Assembly (NCBI GenBank): GCA_019671005.1
Contig: CM033738.1
Span: 16,208,202 to 16,272,201, forward strand
Reading direction: 5' to 3'
DNA length: 64,000 nt
Origin: Hibiscus mutabilis
Taxonomy: Eukaryota > Streptophyta > Magnoliopsida > Malvales > Malvaceae
Shown: positions 22,979 to 35,447 of the stretch, piece after piece
Numbering within the stretch: the first letter of the stretch is position 1
Layout: every line of letters begins with the position of its first letter
Program-made: the position numbers and the translations under genes
The notes under the pieces: generated by a model
What the model was told of the DNA's origin: nothing
Database searches by the model: none
Seen by the model: the letters and a program-made list of their open reading frames with translations, nothing else

Positions 22979-23718
22979 AGGGTAAACTACATCAGTAGTC
23001 ACCGAATTATGGTTTCTTTCATATTTTGTCATCTAACTATTTTTTTGGCAAAAACATCACTAACGTTATGTTTCTTTCTTATTTTGGTCACCGAACTATT
23101 TTTTTTTTGGCAAAATCACTGACGTTATGTTTCCTTCCTATTTTGGTCACCGGTTGTTAAAAATTTAACGGTTTTGCTTACATGGAATTTTATTTTTTTA
23201 ATTTTCCATGTCATTTCTTCTCTCTCCTCGTAAGCAATATATGTTATTTTATAATATTTTTATTCAAACTAACAGGATGGTAACACGTGTCACTGCCTAT
23301 TAGTGGAATAAGAGAAATGAAAAATCAAGCCCCTTATGCAGCCAGAGAGATTCGACTAATAGGCAGTTACACGTGTCACCATCCTATTAGGCAGTTACAC
23401 ATGTCACCATCTCTCTGGTTGCATAAGGGGCTTCATTTTTCATTCCTTTTATTCCACTAATAGGCAGTGACACGTGTCACCATCCTGTTAGTTTGAATAA
23501 AAATATTATAAAATAACATATATTGCTTACGATAAGAGAGAAGAAATGACATGGAAAATTAAAAAAAAAATCCTGTCAGCAAAATCGTTAAGTTTTTAAC
23601 AGCCGGTGACCAAAATAGGAAGGAAACATAATGTTAGTGATGTTTTTGCCAAAAAATAGTTCGGTGACCAAAATAGGAAAGAAACCATAGTTCGGTGACT
23701 ACTGGTGTAGTTTACCCT
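22979..23718. mobile_element. 740-bp fold-back transposable element
   Basis: The outer ends are inverted copies of AGGGTAAACTACATCAGTAG (left) and CTACTGGTGTAGTTTACCCT (right). The inverted similarity continues inward for about 300 bp per arm, including 'ggtcaccgaactat', 'gacacgtgtcac' and 'gccccttatgcagccagag' motifs on both sides. The flanks carry AAATTTA directly before and after (22972-22978 and 23719-23725), a likely 7-bp duplication, although this AT-rich site allows other readings. No transposase is encoded. Such an RNA would fold into a near-complete hairpin. Confidence 0.8.
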
Positions 23719-23873
23719 AAATTTAAATGTAGAATTTCTATTAATCAAGTCTAAACTTGAGTAGTATCGTTATTATTGTAACATATAAAAAACGTAAATT
23801 TAAACGTATTTAAACAAACAATATTCTCTTATTTTGGTGGATAAAATTTTTGTATCTCAAGATTACTAAAAAT

Positions 23874-24377
23874 TAAGGGTGAGCGTTCGATCGATTCGAG
23901 TCAAAAAATTTCGTGTTATTCGATTTTATGAGTCATATTTTAGGATTTAAACTTTCTTTGAAATTTTTTCGATTCGATTCGAGTTTATAAAATTCGAGTA
24001 TAGTTTTCGAGTTTCTATACAAATTTAACTGTAATTATTTATATTATCATAATACATATTGATTTCAATTTAAACAACTTTTTTTTATCAATATACAATA
24101 CACATGTATATTTGTTAATAATTGTTCATATGTGGTGTATGTACATATATATATCAGGCAGAATTGAAGGACTCGACTCGAACTTAAAAATTGATCTACT
24201 AATTTCTAAAATTTCCTAGTTATTCAAAAGTTTCATTTTAAAACTCAAACTTTATTTGAAATTTTTTTGGGTTGAGTTTATGAAATTTCGAGTCCAGTAA
24301 AGACGAGTAGAGTTTTTTTTCGTGTCGATTCCAATCGAAAAATTCAATTTTTTCGAGTCGAATTTTGCTCACTCCTA
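23874..24377. mobile_element. hAT-type MITE rich in TCGA words
   Basis: It starts TAAGGGTGAGC and ends GCTCACTCCTA, an imperfect TIR pair of the TAGGGGTGAGC kind. The flanks CTAAAAAT (23866-23873) and CTAAAAAC (24378-24385) are an 8-bp duplication with one change, as expected for hAT transposition. The subterminal parts repeat 'gattcgagtc' and 'cgagtttat' words. It has no coding capacity. A much larger relative with the same ends is at 31926-34633. Confidence 0.75.
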
Positions 24378-24483
24378 CTAAAAACTTCTTATTAAGACGA
24401 AAGAGACGGAAAACAAAGTCTTTAACTGAAAGGAACAGAAATCCTCTGCCCCTTTTTATTGCCTCTATTTATACCTCATATTA

Positions 24484-24650
24484 AAAAATTAGGCTTAGGG
24501 TTAGGGTTAAGGTTTAAGGTTAGGGTTTATTGTAGAGTTTAGGGAATTAAGGCTAGTGTGTATGTTTTAGGGTTTAGAGTTTATAGTTTAGGATTTAAAA
24601 TTTAGAGTTAGGGCTTAGAATTTAATTTTTTAGTGTTAGGGCATAGAAAG
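24484..24650. repeat. Interstitial telomere-like repeat
   Basis: Degenerate runs of TTTAGGG, TTAGGG and TTTAGAG ('cttagggttagggttaagg' and similar) span about 165 bp. Plant telomeres are TTTAGGG repeats, so this resembles a decayed internal copy. A second one is at 27788-27960. Confidence 0.6.
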
Positions 24651-25244
24651 GGGCACCGAAAATGGTCGAGAATTTTTGTCCAAATGAGAGAGCTGCATGT
24701 ACAAGTCAAGCATTGCTGGACCCAAATTGGAAAAAAAAAAGAATAATTAATTTGTTTTACTCTTCAATCATTCAAAAAATGGACGAAATTTACATATTAA
24801 TTTAATTAGGTATACATGTATAATAAACAAATTTTTTTAATATGACTTTGATTAGGATTAACATCAAGTCACTGTTAGATCTTGAGGGATAAAATCCAAA
24901 AAGATCCTAAGTCCCCAACAATTGGGATTGACTAGCTTCAAAGTTAATCTATGAAAGCTCATTAAACATGAAATATTTTATAAATGTGTTTGCTTAGTTT
25001 TCAAGTTATTGATCCTTGAAAAGATGATGGCTTCTCTCTAGTTTCCATGAAATTTATTTTTTTTATTTTAGAGAATTGCAGTCAAATCTATGGCTACTAA
25101 CAAATTACATCATTTTTTAACCAAAGCAAATTACATCATTTCCCAAAAGGAAATGCACAAAGTAAATTTAAAAAAAAAAACATCTAAATCTCTGAACCCC
25201 TTACCCTTCAAATCCATCTGGTTTTACACACAGTCAAAGTCAGA
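24651..25244. other. Downstream flank of the MYB gene
   Basis: This is non-coding DNA that probably includes the MYB 3' UTR next to 25244. Low-complexity A and T runs are present. A poly(A) signal could not be fixed. Confidence 0.5.
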
Positions 25245-26320
25245 TCAATAGTACACAACTTTTACATCTGCCTTGTTTTCATAAAAAACAAAGCTGTTAC
25301 AACTACTGGTAGTACTAATTAGCTGCTTAATTTCCTCAATCCCATAATCCAGTGGTGTTTCAGTTTCACCCCACAATCCACCATTTGACGCCATGATCAG
25401 CTTCTGGCTTTCATCATCAACAACTTCACTGTAGAAATTATTATAACTTTGCATCCCTATCTGTTGATGATGATCACCATCGCTATACTCCAATTCCTTG
25501 TTGTGGTTGCTGATTTGAATATTGCTGTCAGAAGAGCTGCAACTAGCTTCACCTCCAAGCATGTGGACACCACTATCATGCAGCTGATAATGCTGGATTG
25601 AACCGAAAATTGATGCAGCAGTTAGACAAGAAGCAGTGGTGTTTGAGAAGCTTGAGGAATATGAGGCTTCAAAGCATGAAAAAGATGTAGCTGGTGTGTG
25701 GTAGGTGTTGTTGCTGCAATTATAGAGTAATGTTGATGGTGGTGAATGGTGAATCTGATGAGGTTTTCTTTGAGACTGGGGAACCCGGCCAAATAGTTTC
25801 TTCTTCAGCTTTGTGTTCCAGTAGTTCTTGATATCATTATCAGTCCTGCCTGGCAACTGAGCTGCTATAATTGACCACCTGTTGCAGCAGCTCATGGTAT
25901 GAGTGCCTGGACAAAATCAGAGGAAATTTATCTAAAAGTAGACATTAATACCTGCTGCCAATGCTTGCAAAGAGAGTACAGATGATTCTATCTTCATCAT
26001 CAGAGAAGTTACCATGTTTGATATTAGGCCGGAGATAGTTAAGCCATCTTAATCTGCAACTTTTCCCACATCTCCTCAGACCTAAATACAAAAGAGCAAA
26101 CACATTCAACATCACTAACAAAAACTACTAGCTGATATATAACATAGGATCAAGCTTCCATGTTGCTTCAAAGTTCAGACACACCAGCTTTTCGTGGAAG
26201 AGAAATCCAGTTTCCCCCGGTTCCATTTTTCTCTATGTAGTCCTTGAGCTTTGCATCTTCTTCAGGTGACCAAGGTCCTTTCTTCACATTAGCCTTGTCA
26301 CAACAAGGAGCCCTTCCCAT
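25245..26320 (-). CDS. R2R3-MYB transcription factor, RAX/Blind-like
   Basis: This is a nuclear DNA-binding regulator. Three exons join in frame: 26320-26185, 26081-25952, 25878-25245 (136, 130 and 634 nt, 299 residues). Introns of 103 and 73 bp have GT...AG ends, and the 130-nt second exon is the classical R2R3-MYB size. R2 opens K-K-G-P-W-S-P-E-E-D with Trp 17, 38 and 58. R3 has Phe 71, Trp 90 and Trp 109, then N-D-I-K-N-Y-W-N-T-K-L-K-K-K. The N-terminus M-G-R-A-P-C-C-D-K and the R-K-A-G-L-R-R-C-G-K-S segment fit subgroup 14 (RAX1-3, MYB36/68/87, tomato Blind). The C-terminal E-E-I-K-Q-L-I-S-T motif favours the RAX/Blind branch, whose members control axillary meristem initiation in Arabidopsis and tomato. 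That role here is inference. The C-terminal half is Ser/Asn-rich and low-complexity, as is usual. No stop or frame error is seen, so the gene looks functional. Confidence 0.93.
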
Positions 26321-26470
26321 GATCTTTTGATTGTTCTTTTCAGAGCTTGTTTTAACTGTTAACAGGCAAGGAACTATGGTTCAGAACTATGGCGGTGAAA
26401 GGTGATGGTGGGTATGGCTTTTTTCTTGCGGAGAGAAAGACTTTTGCTGGAACTTGGGTTTGAGGGAGAG

Positions 26471-26480
26471 ATTAATATAG
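26471..26480 (-). promoter_or_regulatory. Probable TATA box of the MYB gene
   Basis: CTATATTAAT on the minus strand lies about 150 bp before the ATG. This leaves a 5' UTR of roughly 120 bases with a CT-rich leader (CTTTCTCTCCGC). No transcription start data are available, so this is a position-based call. Confidence 0.5.
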
Positions 26481-26683
26481 AAGGATATAGAAAACAGAAG
26501 TCAAAAGGCAGGCCTTGTAATTTCAATCATCTTGTGTTATTGATTTGATGACAGAAGCTTCCATCAGAAATTACTCGCGGCAAATCTCGGATCGTCCCTC
26601 TTACAGGCCTTGCCCTCTTTCTTTCTTTACTCGAAAGAATCCAAAAACCGCTGGATATTATTCAGATTAGAAAATGGGTATAT

Positions 26684-27010
26684 GCGGGATAGTCGCGGTG
26701 CAGTTATAGTATTGCACCAATTGAAAATGTCATAAAATATAAAATTTAAAATTAAAAATATTATATTTTTTGATAATATTTTATGTTGATGTCTTACAAC
26801 AGTATCGATACTTAAAAATAAATTTTGATATTTACAAAAACCTACAATTTTATCAGAAATGATAAGTATCGATACTCGGAGTTAAGTTTCGATACTTAAC
26901 CACCAACATAAAATGTTATTATAAAAAAATGTAACATTTTCAGTTTTAAATTTTGTATCTTGTAATATTTTCGATTGGTGCCGTACCGTAGTCGCATCGT
27001 ATCATGCCTT
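26684..27010. repeat. Fold-back MITE upstream of the MYB gene, containing GTATCGATAC words
   Basis: The arms 'gcaccaattgaaaatgtcat' (left, from about 26714) and its inverted relative 'attttcgattggtgcc' (right, about 26967-26982) extend through A/T-rich tracts to form a roughly 325-bp imperfect palindrome. The centre carries GTATCGATACT (about 26804-26814), GTATCGATACTCGG (about 26866) and TTTCGATACTTAA. It lies about 360 bp from the MYB start. Exact ends and any target duplication were not resolved. Confidence 0.6.
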
Positions 27011-27787
27011 ACGTTAAACTCGCCCCTATCTTCTTACACTATAAATATCGGAGAAATTTGGGTAGAGAGAATCACTCTATATTAAACATTTGTAAAATTT
27101 AATCTGAATTAATAGGCAATAAATCGAATACTAGTGATTAAACAAAAATAATAATTTAAATAATCAAATCATTATAAAGTACAATCGGAATAAAATCGAA
27201 ATATATGTGAACAAGGTTTTCACGTAATGAGACTTTAAGTCTGGAATAAATATGAGAGGGAAATCATACACACACAATAATTGTGCATGGTTAAAATATT
27301 TATATTTGAATATATATTAAATAAAAATTAAAATAAATATCATAAAATAATAATAATATAAAACCTACAATTTATAATATATAATATATATGTATAATAA
27401 AAGCATGAGTTAGGAAGGTTATTTATTTTTATTAAATTGATATTAAAATAATATTTTATTTTTATTAGTAAGTTTGGACATTTTAAAAAATATTAAATCT
27501 AAAATTATACCTTTATCGTATTAAATTATATAATTCATAAAAAATCGATCATTATAAAATAGCTTTATAGATATTCAACTTAAGTATTTTCATTTAATTA
27601 GTAAATAGAAAAATGACAAAAAAAGTTTGAATTACGTTATCCTCTTCATTCAAAATAATTATAATTATCTTAAAAAAGTAATTATAATTTGAAATTTTTA
27701 TTATTGTAATATTTAATTATCAAAAGAAAAATAAGTTGATACACAAGTTTGGATAAACTTTAATTTATACAAACAAGCCTTTCAATT
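27011..27787. other. AT-rich DNA without genes
   Basis: No frame, RNA gene or repeat family was recognised. Confidence 0.5.
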
Positions 27788-27960
27788 TTAGAGTTTAGGG
27801 ATTTAGATTAGGGTTTATGGGTTTAGATTGTAGGGTATAAAATTTAGGATTTAGGCTTAAAGGTTTAGGGTTTAGAATTTAGAGTTTAGGTTTTAAGAGG
27901 TTAGGGTTAGAAATTTAGGTTTTAGATTTTATAGTTTAAATAGGAAGGGTTGTCTAAAGT
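27788..27960. repeat. Interstitial telomere-like repeat
   Basis: Degenerate TTTAGGG-type words ('gtttagggatttagattagg' and similar) run for about 170 bp, comparable to 24484-24650. Confidence 0.6.
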
Positions 27961-30565
27961 GTTTTACACAGCTTGTCTATCAAAATATAACCCTTATCAA
28001 AATAGCTCATATATTACCAACAATCAGTTGGTTTATTATAGGATGAGGCACTAGATCCTTAAGCAAAGTCAGGGTTCAAAATCTAGAGTGAATGAAGTAA
28101 ACTGAGTTAGAAAGGTCGTCACATATATAAGTGGTTAAACAAAAAAAAATATTACTTCAAAAAAATAGCTAATACATTTTAATTATATATTACATTATTT
28201 TAATTAAAATATAAAACATATTATTTAATAAATTAAAAATAAACACGTAAAATAACCTACCATACATATGAAATTAAAAATGAAAACTTATAGTAATATT
28301 ATTAGTACTGGTAGGCTTAGTCGTAGGGCTGCCATTACCAGCTGTCAAATGTGGCCACCCCCTATTAATTTCCATCCATATATTACATGATTTTTCATGG
28401 ACTAATTTAATATATGTGCTGCGATTTGTAGATTTGAAAATAAAATGATACAAAGCTAAATTTGAAGATCACGTTTGGTGTTAGATATAAACTAAACTTT
28501 AAAAGTATTAAAAATTCCAAGGCCAAAAGGAAGAAGATAATGGAAGATATATAGTTTATGGGTCTTTTTCAATTCATTTTTTTATTTTTTATTTAAAAAA
28601 AGAAAAAGAAAATAATGAATTTGGTCAAACACAAATTTGACTGTGTAGGAGATAGTGACTTAAAACCTTGCAGGACATAATTATGAAGGCCGAAAAGTTT
28701 CCTTAGTCTTGGACTAGTCTAAAGTTAAATTCACGGCCACAAAAAAAGGTTACCTTTAATGGCCATGAAATAAACAAAAATGAATTGGGGGACATTGTTG
28801 TAGTTTTTTAAAGATATTATTGAAACGAATATAATAGTTAATCCTTCGAGTTTTTTTGGTTTATACTAGAGTAGATGTTGGCCACAAGTTTTTTTTAATA
28901 GAATTCGCTAGTTTTATAAAAAAAATTCAAAATTACAATAAGAGTTTACAACTAACATTGTAAAGTAAATACATAATTTGGATATTTTTTTTACAATATT
29001 GACACAGAAACTAGCCACTTTAAATCATACGAGGTTCATACATGAAAAAGGTTAAAAACCCAACAAAAAAAACTTGAACGAAAAATAGATATTAACAAAT
29101 CTGTCTGCATCGACAAACGCACAAAAGGAGATTAAGCTATTGAATGACCACCGATAACCGCAAATCACAGCCGAGCGTTGTGAGAAATTATCTGCGAATG
29201 CAAATCGCATATCAAAATTTAATCTGAAGGTCCAAAGCATAGAAGATCAACATGATTACAAATAAGCGTCATCTTGATCAGTCGTAGCGTCGTTCAATTC
29301 AACCCTGAGAAAACATAAAATAAAAAAATGGTCAAACGACCAAAAAAGAAGATGAAAAATGTGCCAAAATACATATATAAACGTGTTATAAAGGTAAAGG
29401 AAGACGCATCACAAAGGCAGAGTTATTCTTATTAAAAAAAAAAAACTATGGTCAGCAACCAACGTCAAAGTCAGTGCCGTTACCAGCTAAACAAAGTTAA
29501 AATTTAAAAATTTGTGGTGCTCTATACTTCTATAGAGAGTAAATGATGGTTGCGGCCACAAATTTTAAATGGATCTATATTCAATGTGAAGATTGAACTC
29601 TCAACTACTAATTAAGGTTGGAAAAACTCTTATTACCTCACTTAAGCTCATAATTTATTACAGCTTTTTTATACTCGTAATATAATATTTTTATATGAAA
29701 AAATAACAATTTAGTTATTCTTTTTTATACAATGTCCATTTAAATTATCTAAACTTTTTCTCGTAGTTAAATGCATTTAAACCATGTCTTCTCGTGCGTT
29801 GTAATAACAACAATGTTAATTAAATTAAAACTGTCAACAATCCCTAGACTTTGTACTTAAAAGTTTTTTTTTTGATACTTTCTTCTCTCTTTTAGGTTGT
29901 GGGTTTAATAAGCAACATTACCCTCCCTTAAATAAAAATTGTTCAAAAAATTAAATTGAAACTCGAATTTATTATTCTCATCAAAATTATTGTTTAATTA
30001 AAAATAATAATAAATTGAATTATATACTCGCATGATCAAACCGAAAAGAAAATTATAATTTTATCTAGCTATCTTATCATTTTACAACTTTTAATCATCC
30101 GAGTGATAAAAGTCACTTTTTTTACATATAAATTTGGTACAAAGCATGTACTATTCTGGACTCCTTGCCACTATAAATAGGAGAATATTACTATACGTTT
30201 AAATATATTTGATTCTATATTTTTTTTATGTTGTTTAAGTAATAATGTTAATTGAGCTAAACTTAATCGACTTAAATATAAATATTTTTAATAAAAGTAA
30301 TCAAATATGAAGTGATATTTTACGGTTAATAATCAAAATTAAAAAAAATCATAAGAAAGTAATTACCAGACCTGTGATTGTGCCCCATTTTCAATACATT
30401 GGGCCAAACTTCACAATTTTCAAACAACCATTAATGCTTTTATAGTTTGTCACTTGTGAACCAATTTATTTACTTATTTATTTTGTTCAAAGCTTGAAAA
30501 CAATTTAATACTAAACCCTTGATTTGATTTTCATGAACCGTGACTGACATTAATGTTGCTGGTAC
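27961..30565. other. Gene-free AT-rich DNA
   Basis: Nothing was supported. The 62-codon minus-strand frame at 29052-29240 shows no domain and is within what chance allows. Several A/T homopolymer tracts are present. Confidence 0.5.
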
Positions 30566-31357
<792 letters not shown>

Positions 31358-31407
31358 GCCGGTACTATTGTGTCTCAAATATATGATTCAACATATAAAA
31401 AATTAAT

Positions 31408-31880
31408 GGAAAACTACCTTTTTAGTACCCTACATATGCTTGTGTTATTGTTTTGGTACCCAACTAACTTTTTGGTAAAATGATACTTAACGTTACGCTT
31501 TATTTCTATTTTGGTATCTGCCATTAAAAATTTAACAACATGCTGAATAGGAAAGAAAAAATCACACATGATGTGTTGACTAGGAGAGAGATAATCACAC
31601 ATGACATGTTGACTAGGAGAGAGAAAATCATATATGGCAAATTGTCACGTTATTTTCTCTCTCCTAGTCAGCATGCAACGGGTGATTTTTATGATTTTAT
31701 TCGATGTGACATTTATATCATTTTCTCTCTCCTAGTCAGCAAGTCTTTAATTTTTTAATGGCTAAGGTACCTATTTAAAAATAAAATGAAACGTTAAGTA
31801 CCATTTTGCTAAAAAAATAGTTGGGGTACCAAAACAATAACACGAACATAGGTGAGGTGTTAAATAGGTAGTTTTCTCCT
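31408..31880. mobile_element. 473-bp TIR element with 8-bp duplication
   Basis: The ends are GGAAAACTACC (left) and GGTAGTTTTCTCCT (right). The inverted similarity continues through 'gtgttattgttttggtacc'. The flanking AAATTAAT (31400-31407 and 31881-31888) is a perfect 8-bp repeat. In the interior, 'tgactaggagagagaaaat' recurs in direct and inverted form. It is a non-coding, hAT-like or related MITE. The fold-back style resembles 22979-23718, but the sequences differ. Confidence 0.7.
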
Positions 31881-31925
31881 AAATTAATAATTAAGGTCCA
31901 CTTAAAGGATAATTAAAGTTTGAGG

Positions 31926-34633
31926 TAGAGGTGAGCAAAATTCCACTCGAAAAAAACAAAATTTTTGACTCGACTTGAGGCGAAAAAACTCTCGTCTTGA
32001 CTCGACTAAAAATTTCACAAACTCGACTCGAAAAAATTTCAAATAAAGTTTGAGATGTAAAATGGAAATTCGAATAACTTGAAATTTTTAATAATCTTTT
32101 TTGATCAGAAACGTATGATTTTTATTCATAAAAAATCATATAAATAAGAATTAGTACAAGCCTCATTAAAAAACCCCTAAACCTAAATGGGGAAAAGAGT
32201 ACTCATACTAATCCATAGACATCAGACATGAACCACCACTGCACAAAACAAGGAACAAACTCCCAACCCTTAAAATACGACCAGACTCGCAACAGTCACA
32301 AGGCATGGCCACGCCTTATCAAAAATACTTCTACTCACAACACAAGGAACACCTCCTAACTCTTGGAAATAATACTAGACTCGCAGTTGTAACAAGGCAT
32401 GGTCACATCTTATCAAAAATACCCGTCTGCTCGTATCAATATACTCCCAAAGACCAAGAAGCCATACTCTACAATCAAGCAAGCACCCGAACCCAATTAG
32501 CCCCTATCCATCCCTCATTTCGCAAGAGTTCGTGAAATACATGGTAGAAATAAACACAAGGAAGCACTCGACATGCATCATCAATATGTCGATCTCCACG
32601 GTCTACGTTCGTTATAAAGCACCCAAGTCATCGCCATTAACAAATCCGATTCAATAACGAGGGACGGATCATTACACCACTTAAAAGATACCACCATGTC
32701 CAATTCATAAGAAATAGTGCACACCTCTGCCTCATTGGAGTCAATATTACCAAGGGGTCCCAAAAATAATGCCAAAATACAACTGTCTAAATCACACAAG
32801 ACCCTTCCACAACTAGTCGGTTTCGACTTACCTCGCACCGACCCACCCACATTAAACTTTAAGGTTCCTGCCAATGGTGGCTACCACTCAATACCCAATC
32901 GAGCCAAATTCTTAGAACCACCACTCGTACAACGCTACGGGCAGTCCCACCAAACAGATTCCACCAAAGACGCCTCTATCGTCGACATTTTCTCCTAATA
33001 CCAAGAACGAAGATGTACGAGAAAGAATAATTCCCCAACCAACATGTGCTTCTTATTAAATATTTCTTTGTTCTGCGCCAACCACAAGGCGACATCACTG
33101 CCGCACAACCCGCCAACCAACATTGTTGAACCTCCCCCATGAAGCACCCATAGAATCCCTGAACCAAAAAATCAGCCAACGACTATGGCAATGCCAAAGG
33201 GATCCGCCACCATTGAAAAACAAAAATCAGACCCCTTGAGCATGACGACAATGAAAGAGAATATGCTCCAAATTATCCTCCCCTCCCCACAAGGTGTACA
33301 CACCATCGAATCCCCTACCGACGCTCCATGAGAGCAAAGCATAGCTAACGTAGGCAACCATTGAACCGTCACAAACCATAGAAAACATTGTATCTTTGGC
33401 GGTACCGCAATATGTCAAACCATAAAAGCCTCAAAACCATCGGGCATGACCCTCACGAACTCATCAAATATGTAAGCTCTTGCACCGAGAACCTCCCTTG
33501 AGCATTTGGCTCCCAAATCAAATTGTCGACCTCACATTCCAACCTTGCACAATAGCCCACAACTCCTACAAATTACGCAATTCAAAGGACCTTAAGACTC
33601 TAGAGAATAGTCCCTCCCACTGATCATGATCCTGTGCACTGCATAATTCAATGCCAATGCAGCCTTATCACGCGCCAAGTGATACAGGCGGGGAAAAACA
33701 ACCAACAATGGCTCCTCCAACACTATTTATCATGCTAAAACAACACCCAAGAACCTTCCCCTAACCGCCAAGAAAAAAGATTGACACTCATGAAGCGATC
33801 AACACGCCCATCTTCATGAACCTCAACAAATTGTCGCCACATTGTCGACATACGATTACACCTAGAAGTGTTAAATCTCTAAGCAACAACTTGTGCCCCA
33901 TACTTGGCAGTGATCAACGCTTTCCATAAAGAATCCCCTTCACAAGCATACTTACAAGCCCATTTTTCCAACAACGCAAAATTAAGGAATTGCAAATCGA
34001 CAACACCAAGGCCCCTAATCTCTTAGGCTTACAAACCGTATCCCAATTGACACGACTCATCCTCTTCCTTAAATTCGAATCTCTCCACAAAAATAGTCAT
34101 CGCATCTTATCAATGTTTTTAACAACACCCTTCGAAATCAAAAAGACCCCATATAATAAACATGAAGAGAAGACAATAAGGAATTAACAAGAGTTAATCT
34201 TGCCGTGAACGATAGCGATCCACTCTTCCATCCTGCCAATTTCACACGGAATCTTTGTAATAGAGGTTCCCATATTGCCTGTCCCCTCGGATTAACACCC
34301 ACAGAAATTTTTTAATAATTAGTGGATTGATTTTAAGCTCGAATCGAGCCCCTCATTATGAAGAAATATATACCACATATGAAGAAATATATATGTATAT
34401 CTTATATGATTAGAGAAAGTCGTTTAAATTGGAATAAAACCGTACTATAACATGATAAAAAATTACAATTAAATTTGTATAGGAACTCGAAAACTCGACT
34501 CGATTCAAATTTCATAAACTCGACTCGAACCAAAAAACAATTCAAATAAAGTTTGAGTTGTAAAATATGACGCGTCAATTCGAACAACTCGAAATTTTTT
34601 ACTTGACTCAACTCTATTGAACTCTCACCCCTA
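31926..34633. mobile_element. hAT-type element enlarged by a LINE insertion
   Basis: The termini are TAGAGGTGAGC (left) and CTCTCACCCCTA (right). The flanks are GTTTGAGG at 31918-31925 and 34634-34641, a perfect 8-bp target duplication. The outer parts (31926-32080 and 34320-34633) repeat 'ctcgactcgaa' words and resemble the 504-bp MITE at 23874-24377. The middle 2.2 kb is a separate LINE. Without it the element would be about 0.5 kb, so it was an ordinary MITE when the LINE arrived. Confidence 0.8.
32096..34303 (-). pseudogene. 5'-truncated LINE remnant (RT tail, zf-RVT, RNase H)
   Basis: This is a non-LTR retrotransposon remnant on the minus strand. About 33940-34010 reads as the RT-tail motif R-G-L-G-V-V-D-L-Q-F-L-N-F-A-L-L, then E-K-W-A-C-K-Y. 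Near 33220-33290 is a zf-RVT-like stretch (C-G-E-G, then L-E-H-I-L-F-H-C-R-H). At 32874-32584 a plant-LINE RNase H reads L-K-F-N-V-G-G-S, then S-N-E-A-E-V and I-E-S-D-L-L-M-A. The first catalytic Asp of the N-V-D-G-S motif is Gly here. The flanks show a 15-16-bp duplication (GAAATTTTTAATAAT at 32081-32095 and 34304-34319 with one extra T), and there is a short T run at the 3' end. Frames are broken throughout. Confidence 0.8.
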
Positions 34634-34649
34634 GTTTGAGGTTTTATAT

Positions 34650-34750
34650 TTTAAATGGATGCTATGTTGTCTCCATCTTGTATGAGTTCAAATCTCGGTA
34701 TTTGTCTTGAGAATATAATATCTCTCTACTTAATCGAGAAAAAAACTTCA
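34650..34750 (+). repeat. SINE-like fragment
   Basis: 'catcttgtatgagttcaaat' with a following 'cttgagaatataatatctc' matches the B-box and tail part of the SINE at 44180-44285. The A-box head is degraded. Confidence 0.45.
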
Positions 34751-35332
34751 ACAGTAGGATTGAATCGATAAAACGTGACATTTAAAATTTAGAATCTAAA
34801 ATTTAAGATTTAGATATTTATATTTTATGATTTAAAATTTAAAACATGTATTAAAATTTAAATAATATTTAAACACGTAAGATTTAAGTTTCACTACACA
34901 TTTTAATATGTATCGTAGAATGTCCTAAAAAAATCTAATATCCTTTTCAACGATCTTAAAGAGCGATTCCGCTGAATTTTCTACGGCCGCGATTTTAATT
35001 AGCGATAAGAATTAAGGTAATGCTCTTACTTTTATCAGAAATTTATAGGCGTGATATATTACCTGTATTTAAATTTGTCATTTTTTTTATAGATTTTATA
35101 TTTATTTTCTCAAACATTATACATCTGGTATCTGAATTTGTTTTTTTATAAATGTAGTACATGTGTTTTTCTTTAAACCAATTAAACATTTTGTAATTTT
35201 ATTTGTCAAATATAACAAATTTAGTAGTTGTATTTGTCAAACATTACACATAATAATTCATATTAAACAATTCAAAATTAATTAATTCATTTTAATTATT
35301 TAATTTATTTTAAATTATAACAAGGCATAATG
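34751..35332. other. AT-rich DNA without genes
   Basis: It contains runs of 'aaaatttaaaatttagat' (34780-34870) but no gene or clear repeat family. Confidence 0.45.
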
Positions 35333-35447
35333 TCAAAATAACCCTTAACGTTTAATTGAATGATCATTTTGTTCTTAATTCTTTTTTGATATACTTTAGT
35401 CCTCAATGTTTTAATTTTGATCAAAATGGCTAATTCTGAATGAAAAT
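35333..35447. repeat. Left arm of an AGGCATAATGTCA MITE
   Basis: AGGCATAATGTCAAAATAAC and 'ttgaatgatcattttg' match the left end of the element at 42634. The copy is cut at 35447 by copia 2. After that element, 'tatcagttaaagatcaac' (from 42240) resumes the MITE reading for a short distance, showing that copia 2 inserted into it. Confidence 0.55.

Noticed and set aside
29052..29240. 62-codon minus-strand frame
   Set aside because: No recognisable motif and no supporting features such as splice sites or a promoter.
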